DNA from: Afipia sp.
Lineage (GTDB): Bacteria; Pseudomonadota; Alphaproteobacteria; Rhizobiales; Xanthobacteraceae
DNA length: 64,000 nt
Direction: 5' to 3'
Assembly (NCBI GenBank): GCA_030652315.1
Contig: JAUSAX010000013.1
Location: 62,001-126,000 of the forward strand
Made by a program: the position numbers and the translations under genes. Below, one piece after another: positions 58,506-64,000 of the stretch. Numbering within the stretch: position 1 is the first letter of the stretch; each line of letters begins with the position of its first letter. The notes under the pieces are model-generated. The model was not told where the DNA came from. It saw only the letters and a program-made list of their open reading frames with translations, and did no database searches.

Positions 58506-59270
58506 TTGGGTGCGGATGTGTTGCGACGCAAGAGCATTGCTTTATCGCTGATCTCGCTCACCATGGTTTCCGGCGGGCTCGTCTTGGGCCAAACGACGAC
58601 GACGACGACCAGCGCACAAACTACGCAAACCGACAAGCCGCAGGACGGGGCTACTCAGGCAACGGGCGCGATTCCGTCGAAGTCTGAGCTGATCAATGCC
58701 GCGCCGGTGCAGCCGGCAGAGGCGACACCTACTCCAGTCCCAGCCCCGTTGTCTCCTGCGGAGCAGAAAGCTGCCGATACCAAAGCCGCTCTTGACGCGC
58801 TGCTCGCCGAAGCGACGGCGTTGAAGACGAGTTATGAAAACTCAAGGCGAAGCAGGAATAAGACGCCGGTATCGCTGTCTACATTCCGGAGCATGGAATT
58901 ACGCCTTCAAATGGCCGCCGCGGCAGATCCGGCAAATGCGCCGGCGCTTGATATGGCCAATGCCATGCGCATGATCCAATACGGAATTCTTCAGCCATCC
59001 GTTCAGATCGCTGCCGTCGCCAACCGTGGGCTTTATGCCCACGAGATGGGGCAGCGGATGCGGGATGATGGAATGAAGGTTGAGGCTTCAGGCCGCGGAA
59101 ACAGTACGGTCCGCTTTGTGTCGCCGCAGATGACCCGGCAGATGGCCATGCAATTGGTCGAGACAGCGAAGATTCCGGAGCAGGCCAGGGCCTTGCAGTT
59201 CAGGCGGGTGGTCTTCAGCAGCGGCCGCCGCTCCTGGACCTACGACGTCGCGCGCGGAAGACTGCGCTAA
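58506..59270 (+). CDS. Exported protein of unknown function
   Basis: A 254-residue protein with a signal-like N-terminus (LRRKSIALSLISLTMVSGGL), then a run of Thr (about 30-36), a Pro/Ala-rich linker (TPTPVPAPLSPAEQKAADTKA) and a C-terminal half with helices (SMELRLQMAAAADPANAPAL) and strands (RGNSTVRFVSP, RRSWTYDVARG). I recognise no family. It is probably periplasmic or cell-wall-associated. The start is TTG as given; another in-frame TTG lies nearby. Confidence 0.6.
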   Translation: MGADVLRRKSIALSLISLTMVSGGLVLGQTTTTTTSAQTTQTDKPQDGATQATGAIPSKSELINAAPVQPAEATPTPVPAPLSPAEQKAADTKAALDALLAEATALKTSYENSRRSRNKTPVSLSTFRSMELRLQMAAAADPANAPALDMANAMRMIQYGILQPSVQIAAVANRGLYAHEMGQRMRDDGMKVEASGRGNSTVRFVSPQMTRQMAMQLVETAKIPEQARALQFRRVVFSSGRRSWTYDVARGRLR

Positions 59271-59295
59271 ATCTCAGGCGCGACATTCAATGCAG

Positions 59296-59329
59296 AAAAA
59301 GGCCGGTCGATTGGACCGGCCTTTTTTTT
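59296..59329. terminator. Bidirectional terminator
   Basis: AAAAAGGCCGGTC and GACCGGCCTTTTT pair around a 5-base loop (GATTG), with 8 T after the right arm. It lies between the convergent exported-protein and DUF1236 genes and is a strong intrinsic terminator for both. Confidence 0.92.
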
Positions 59330-59346
59330 GGCGCGCTTCGTTCTGC

Positions 59347-60009
59347 TTACGCCTCGAGAACTGCGACGATTTCGAGCGTACGCGGATTCACAACTATGAT
59401 TTCACCGTTGACGAGGAAGAACTCATAACCGCGCCAAGCGGGATAGATCGTGATGACCTCAGCAGGAAGCGGGTGGAAGCCCACTGTTCGCGGTACCCGC
59501 GTGCCGACCGAGATCGAGAAGTTGATATTCGTCACAGGCTTGATGTTCTGCTTGGTAATCGATGTGCGGATCGTCGTGCGCTGTTCGGTAGACAGCTTCG
59601 CGCCGGCGCCGGCCTGTCCCGTCGTTGCGCCGGCTTTGCCTTCGCCGGCATTCTTCTGGTCGGCCTTCATGCCGTCCTTCTCAGCGGCGTCCTTCCGGTC
59701 GGTCTTCATGCCATCCTTGGACTTGTCCATGTTCGTCTCGGATGCGGCCTTGCCGCCCTTCGGATCGCGGGTCGTTTCCGCGCCCTTCGACTTCATTCCG
59801 TCCTTGTCCTGCGCGCGCTGCCCCTTCATCTCGCCGGCCGGTGCTTCGCGATTCATCGGCGCAGCCCTCTCTGCAGGAGCGCCTGCGGACGGTGCGGGCT
59901 GCGATGCGGCAGGAGCGTTAGGTGCGTTGGTCGGCGCTTGCGCCGACGCCAATCCCGCGCTGCCGATCAGGGCGGCCGTCGCGACGGTCATCAAAAGCTT
60001 GGTCTTCAT
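59347..60009 (-). CDS. DUF1236-domain exported protein
   Basis: A 220-residue protein. Signal peptide 1-23 (KTKLLMTVATAALIGSAGL, cut at ASA). Residues about 24-130 are Ala/Pro-rich then charged, with KDGMK repeated three times. The C-terminal DUF1236 domain reads LSTEQRTTIRTSI, FSISVGTRVPRTVGFHPLP and PAWRGYEFFLVNGEIIVVNP, ending in MEIVAVL-like TLEIVAVLEA. DUF1236 proteins are common in Bradyrhizobium-group genomes; function is unknown. It stands alone between two terminators/gaps. Confidence 0.85.
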   Translation of the reverse strand: MKTKLLMTVATAALIGSAGLASAQAPTNAPNAPAASQPAPSAGAPAERAAPMNREAPAGEMKGQRAQDKDGMKSKGAETTRDPKGGKAASETNMDKSKDGMKTDRKDAAEKDGMKADQKNAGEGKAGATTGQAGAGAKLSTEQRTTIRTSITKQNIKPVTNINFSISVGTRVPRTVGFHPLPAEVITIYPAWRGYEFFLVNGEIIVVNPRTLEIVAVLEA

Positions 60010-60140
60010 GTCATCCTCCTCGTTATCTGCCCGGGGCTTTAACGAGAAGCGACCAGCTCTGTTCCGTTCAGAAACGCGATGTTGCGTGAACAGCCGTTCA
60101 TACGGAACATTTTGCGGAACAGGCGCGGAATTTTTTCAGA

Positions 60141-61397
60141 TCACAGAGCGTCCGGTGTTCGTGCGCGATACGTATAGGCATGCGCTGCCGCGAACATCGC
60201 CCACATGATACCCAGCATCATCCAGAAATGGCGCCAGTGGTCGATATCGATGACGAAGGCTTCGCAGACGGTGCCAAAGAACGCGGAAAAGATCGCGAGA
60301 TAGGTCCGCTGCCATGGCACGCGCACGAAGATCAGCTTGAAACCCATGATCACGGTGATGAACACGAGCGCGGGAAAGCAGACCCCTGCGATCCAGCCGC
60401 CCGACATGAACGCATTCAGGAATGAGTTGTGGGTGTCCTCGGGAAAGAAATTCGAGACTTGAAGGGGGCCGATCCCGAGCGGACGTTCGAGGGCCATCTG
60501 GAAGCCGAGTGCGTGACGCCCGAAACGTCCGAAGCGGCCGCTGTCATAGCTTTGCTGAAAGCTCGCACGCTCCTTGAAGAGGCCGCTAACCGATTCGAAC
60601 GACAGCAACAGGACGAGAAGCAGTGCAGCGCAGATAGCCGCCGCGATCGCAACGGTCACGATGCGAGTGCGCTGAGCCTGCGAAGGCGTGGTGATATACA
60701 TCAGTATCAGCATGAAGCCCGAGCAAGCCACCAACTGGCCCCAGGACGCGCGCGAGAAGGCCAGCAGCACGGCGAGGCTTACAATTCCCAGCCCAATCGC
60801 GCTGCGGAGTGACTTCCAGAAAGACTGCGTTACGACTGTTTGCAGCAGGAACAGCGCCGGCAGGATCAGGTAGGCGCCCAGCACGTTGGGGTCCTTAAAC
60901 GTCCCGCGCGCACGGCTGTACAGCGTGAAGAGATCGTAGCCGCCGCTCCCCGCGAGATGGAAGTATCCGGCGATGCCGGCGAGGGACGCGATCAGGGCCC
61001 CAAAAATGAGGCCGCGTCGAAGGGATTCAAGTCTGTCGGCGGTGTCCTCGGACAGAACCATCGCGAAAAACAGGGCTGTGATAGCCAGGTACCAGGACGT
61101 GAGAATCCAGTTCAGAATTTCCTTTTTGTCCAGCAGGTAGACGGAGCAGATCGTATAGCCCATGTTGAGAAGGAACAGCAGGATCAAAAGCGGAATGAAG
61201 ACTGGGCGCATCCGCAAGCCGGTGGCAAAGAAGAAGATGACCGACGCCAGCGTGACAAGTTCGTAAGGACTTGGTTCGATGAAAACGATCGCTCCACCGA
61301 CGCCGACGGCCCACATCAACGCACGCTGGATCGCCGCGATGCGGGGCGGCGTCACGGTGGCGGGGAGAGCGTAGTCTGTCGCGGCAAGTGAAGCCAT
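60141..61397 (-). CDS. O-antigen ligase/Wzy-type polymerase family protein
   Basis: A 418-residue polytopic membrane protein of the Wzy/WaaL superfamily. Spans are dense through the first 250 residues. The conserved periplasmic loop has FGRFGRHALGFQMALERPLGIGP with the Gly/Arg-rich pattern and NFFPEDTHNSFLNAFMSGGW, a 'D/E-x-HNxxL' signature. Next to the initiating transferase at 61489 it is more likely a Wzy polymerase for an exopolysaccharide than a ligase. It is the 3'-most of three minus-strand genes. Confidence 0.8.
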   Translation of the reverse strand: MASLAATDYALPATVTPPRIAAIQRALMWAVGVGGAIVFIEPSPYELVTLASVIFFFATGLRMRPVFIPLLILLFLLNMGYTICSVYLLDKKEILNWILTSWYLAITALFFAMVLSEDTADRLESLRRGLIFGALIASLAGIAGYFHLAGSGGYDLFTLYSRARGTFKDPNVLGAYLILPALFLLQTVVTQSFWKSLRSAIGLGIVSLAVLLAFSRASWGQLVACSGFMLILMYITTPSQAQRTRIVTVAIAAAICAALLLVLLLSFESVSGLFKERASFQQSYDSGRFGRFGRHALGFQMALERPLGIGPLQVSNFFPEDTHNSFLNAFMSGGWIAGVCFPALVFITVIMGFKLIFVRVPWQRTYLAIFSAFFGTVCEAFVIDIDHWRHFWMMLGIMWAMFAAAHAYTYRARTPDAL

Positions 61398-61488
61398 GCG
61401 AACCGGAATCCTCTTCGCGCCTTCTGCGCGTCAGGTCAGTGATTTGAGCACGATGCCAGAAAACGCTTCGCGCTTTCCAGCATCCTGA

Positions 61489-63039
61489 TCAGTATGCGTT
61501 CTCGCCCTTGATGAGTGCGAACGGCGTCTTGAAGAGGATGTAGAGGTCGAAGAGGACCGACCAGTTCTCGATGTAGTAAAGATCGAACTCGACACGCTTC
61601 TGGATCTTTTCGTCGGTATCGACCTCGCCGCGCCAGCCGTTGATCTGCGCCCAGCCGGTGATCCCGGGTTTGACGCGATGGCGTGCGAAGTATCCGTCGA
61701 CGGCCTCGTCGAACAGGCGGCTCTGTAGTTTGCCCTGCACCGCATGCGGGCGCGGACCGACCAGCGAGAGATTACCCTTGAAGACGACGTTGAACAGCTG
61801 CGGCAACTCGTCAAGACTGGTCTTGCGAATGAAACGGCCGACCCGGGTGACACGCTTGTCGCCCTTGGTCACGACCTTCGAGGCCAGCGGATCGGCCTGA
61901 TCGTGAAACAGCGAGCGAAACTTGAAAACATCGATACGTTCATTGTTGAAGCCGTAGCGCTTCTGCAGGAACAGCACCGGACCGGGACTGTCGAGCTTGA
62001 TCGCCAGTGCGACGAGCGCCATGACCGGCGCAAGCAGGACGAGAATGATCGCGCCGACGACGCGATCGAACGCCGACTTCAAGACCATGTCCCAGTCGGT
62101 GATCGGTTGTTCGAACACGTCGAGGGTTGGGACCTTGCCGAGATACGAGTAGGAGCGCGGACGGAAGCGCAGCTTGTTGGTGTGCGCCGACAAACGAATA
62201 TCGACGGGCAGTACCCACAGCTTCTTCAGCATTTCCAGGATGCGGGTTTCGGCCGAAATGGGCAGCGCGAACAGCACCAGATCGATCCGGGTGCGGCGGG
62301 CGAATTCAACGATATCGTCGATCTTGCCGAGCTTCGGCTGCCCCTCGCAGGTTTCCAGTGCGCGCGAGTCATTGCGATCGTCGAACACACCGAGAATCTG
62401 AATGTCGGAGTCGTCCTGCGCATTGAGTGCACGGATCAGATTTTCGCCGTTCTGGTCGGAGCCGACGATGATCGTTCGCCGGTCGAGCCGTCCATCGCGG
62501 GCCCAGCGGCGAACCAGTGCGCGCAACACCAGCCGTTCCGCAAACAGTGCGGACAGTCCGACGAAGAAGAACGCCGAGAGCCAGACGCGGGAGATCGTGT
62601 CGCCAAGCTTAGCGAAGAAAGACGCCCCAATGAACAGCAGGAAAACGAGCGCCCATGACGATGCCATGCGCGTCATCTGGCGAAGCTGGCCGCGGAAAAC
62701 TTGTACGTCGTAGATTTCAGCGGCCTGGAAGCTGATGACCGCGCAGGCGGCGACGCCGAACACGGCTGCGGCATACGGCCATGAAAAGCCGGCGCCCGGC
62801 ATCACGTACCAGAAATACAATCCGAGCCCGACAACGCTGAGCAGCAGGAAATCAACGATCCGTACGACGCCGCTGATGACGACCGTCGAATAAGCCTTGC
62901 TGACCTTTTCGTTGGTCACCGCGAGGGCGGCTGGCGACAGCCGCTTGCGGCGCTCCGCCCGAGGCGTGCCATCGGCAGCGCTCATCGTGGCTGCTCCCGT
63001 GGCAGCGTTCATCATCGTCCGGACGTCGATCGGTTCCAC
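61489..63039 (-). CDS. Undecaprenyl-phosphate sugar phosphotransferase (WbaP/PssY type)
   Basis: A 516-residue polyisoprenyl-phosphate hexose-1-phosphate transferase that starts exopolysaccharide synthesis on the lipid carrier. It has an N-terminal four-span region (about 55-175), a cytoplasmic CoA-binding-like domain ([14 protein letters not shown]), and a C-terminal catalytic domain with [41 protein letters not shown] (Asp-Glu pair), LVGPRPHA and [16 protein letters not shown]. The hexose is glucose in related enzymes. The gene order transferase, polymerase and GT4 is usual for EPS loci. Confidence 0.93.
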   Translation of the reverse strand: MEPIDVRTMMNAATGAATMSAADGTPRAERRKRLSPAALAVTNEKVSKAYSTVVISGVVRIVDFLLLSVVGLGLYFWYVMPGAGFSWPYAAAVFGVAACAVISFQAAEIYDVQVFRGQLRQMTRMASSWALVFLLFIGASFFAKLGDTISRVWLSAFFFVGLSALFAERLVLRALVRRWARDGRLDRRTIIVGSDQNGENLIRALNAQDDSDIQILGVFDDRNDSRALETCEGQPKLGKIDDIVEFARRTRIDLVLFALPISAETRILEMLKKLWVLPVDIRLSAHTNKLRFRPRSYSYLGKVPTLDVFEQPITDWDMVLKSAFDRVVGAIILVLLAPVMALVALAIKLDSPGPVLFLQKRYGFNNERIDVFKFRSLFHDQADPLASKVVTKGDKRVTRVGRFIRKTSLDELPQLFNVVFKGNLSLVGPRPHAVQGKLQSRLFDEAVDGYFARHRVKPGITGWAQINGWRGEVDTDEKIQKRVEFDLYYIENWSVLFDLYILFKTPFALIKGENAY

Positions 63040-63153
63040 GGCAAAATTTCCGTTGCTATGCCGTCATGTAGCGACGGGCCAAGGGGAACCAAGGTTCCCA
63101 GCCTCTTGCGTAGCCAACAAATCGGAAGAATTGGTTATCTCGATATAGATAGG

Positions 63154-64000
63154 TTAACGCGCGTTGAACGCGTCGCGATACCCGTTGAGCACGCCGTCAA
63201 CCATCGCCTTCTGCGAGAAGTGAACGAAGATGCGTTCCCGCAGGTTCCGGGCGCGTTCGCGAGTCGCGTCCATGTTCGCCAGTGCGCTTTCGATTGCGTC
63301 CGCCATCGCGCCGATGCTGTTGGCCACGAACAGCCCGCCGGTATGCGGGCCAAGGATCTCCGGAATACCGCCGACGCTAGCGGCGATCATCGGGATACCG
63401 GCGGCGGCTGCCTCGATAACAACGTAAGGCATCGAGTCGCCGCGCGAGGGGACAACCAGCAGCTTGCCCTTGGAGAAACCAAAGCGAGCCCTTACGTGGC
63501 CGATAAACCGTACGGCCTCGCCGAGGTTCAGGCTGCTGACGAGCGCTTTCAGGGCCTCGGTCTCTTCGCCGTCGCCCGCGAGTGTCAGCGTGATGGGTTT
63601 CCCGTCGGCCCGAAGCCGGGCGACTGCCTGAATCAGCAAATCCGCGCCCTTGATCTCGCGGAATTCACCGACATAGACGAGATCGGTCGCGTCCTCCGAA
63701 ACTGGGACCGGATCGAATTCGGATGCGGTTACGCCGTTAAACACACAGCGGATCAGGCCTGCGGGCTTGCCGATAACGCGCTGGTAAGTGTCGCGCGCAA
63801 ACGCGCTTTCGAACAGAAACAGTTCGGTCCGGTTCATCAGCGCGCGTTCCATTCGCCCATAGACGGCGCCTTTGAGCGTACCCGGTGGATAGTGCAGGGA
63901 CCCGCCGTGCGGGGTGTAGACCCGGATCGCCTTCTTCGATTTGCCCTTCATGCGCACGAAGGCACCGGCTTTCGCGCCATGCCCGTGCAGGACGTCCAGC
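63154..64000 (-). CDS. GT4 glycosyltransferase, 5' end beyond the window
   Basis: A partial gene. The frame stays open to the window edge and reads LDVLHGHGAKAGAF just before a GTG/ATG pair at 63957, which is the conserved 'H-G-x-K-A-G' loop of GT4 enzymes, so the true start lies past base 64000. The visible C-terminal part has VRVYTPHGGSLHYPPGTLKG, DLVYVGEFREIKGADLLIQA, LLVVPSRGDSMPYVVIEAAAAG with the E-x7-E-like motif, and GGIPEILGPHTGGLF. It lies 114 bases before the initiating transferase, on the same strand, and belongs to the second polysaccharide locus. Confidence 0.88.
   Translation of the reverse strand, partial: LDVLHGHGAKAGAFVRMKGKSKKAIRVYTPHGGSLHYPPGTLKGAVYGRMERALMNRTELFLFESAFARDTYQRVIGKPAGLIRCVFNGVTASEFDPVPVSEDATDLVYVGEFREIKGADLLIQAVARLRADGKPITLTLAGDGEETEALKALVSSLNLGEAVRFIGHVRARFGFSKGKLLVVPSRGDSMPYVVIEAAAAGIPMIAASVGGIPEILGPHTGGLFVANSIGAMADAIESALANMDATRERARNLRERIFVHFSQKAMVDGVLNGYRDAFNAR

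Overview
The window looks like chromosomal DNA of an alphaproteobacterium of the Bradyrhizobium/Rhodopseudomonas/Afipia group (Nitrobacteraceae). The evidence is the high-GC codon use, the LdtR-type MarR regulator, the gene order glyA-nrdR-ribD-ribE ... ribH-nusB-thiL ... plsX-fabH-ihfA-merR, a DUF1236 protein, and several palindromic intergenic repeats of a kind common in that group. The genus is an inference. I see no transposase, integrase, phage gene or CRISPR array.

Region 1 (1-19.4 kb) is housekeeping: ldtR, glyA, nrdR, riboflavin genes (ribD, ribE, ribH) interrupted by a TetR gene and an acyl-CoA synthetase gene, nusB, thiL, a K+-independent-type H+-pyrophosphatase (hppA), a small Rmf/CrpP-like gene, a TctC/Bug binding protein, a BamE-like lipoprotein, a ubiquinol-cytochrome c chaperone, a DUF177 protein, plsX-fabH, ihfA and a MerR-type regulator. 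ATGA/GTGA overlaps (ribH/nusB, chaperone/DUF177, plsX/fabH) show translational coupling.

Region 2 (19.5-47.8 kb) is a large surface-polysaccharide island. It holds a glycosyltransferase fused to a six-repeat beta-propeller, a GT-B transferase, a GNAT protein, a PIG-L-like protein, tRNA-Pro(GGG), a DSD1-type PLP enzyme, rfbB-rfbA-rfbC (no rfbD in view), a GT2 enzyme, an O-antigen ligase/polymerase-type protein, a lone LptF/LptG-type permease, two tandem GDP-mannose-dehydratase-like genes, three more GT4 enzymes, an ABC exporter (wzm/wzt), a methyltransferase and three GT39-type membrane glycosyltransferases. Together they suggest synthesis, ABC export and membrane-level modification of a deoxyhexose-containing O-polysaccharide.

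Region 3 (47.8-58.4 kb) is an acyl-CoA catabolic block: an HxlR regulator, a DsbA-fold isomerase, a CoA-transferase, a GST, two short-chain dehydrogenases whose catalytic Tyr is Phe, an acyl-CoA ligase, two acyl-CoA dehydrogenases and a thiolase. Two promoters about 3.7 kb apart carry nearly the same 17-bp palindrome between the -35 and -10 boxes, so the block looks like one regulon.

Region 4 (58.5-64 kb) holds two exported proteins of unknown function (one DUF1236) and the edge of a second, Wzy-type exopolysaccharide locus: a polymerase/ligase-like protein, a WbaP/PssY-type initiating transferase, and a GT4 gene that runs off the right end.
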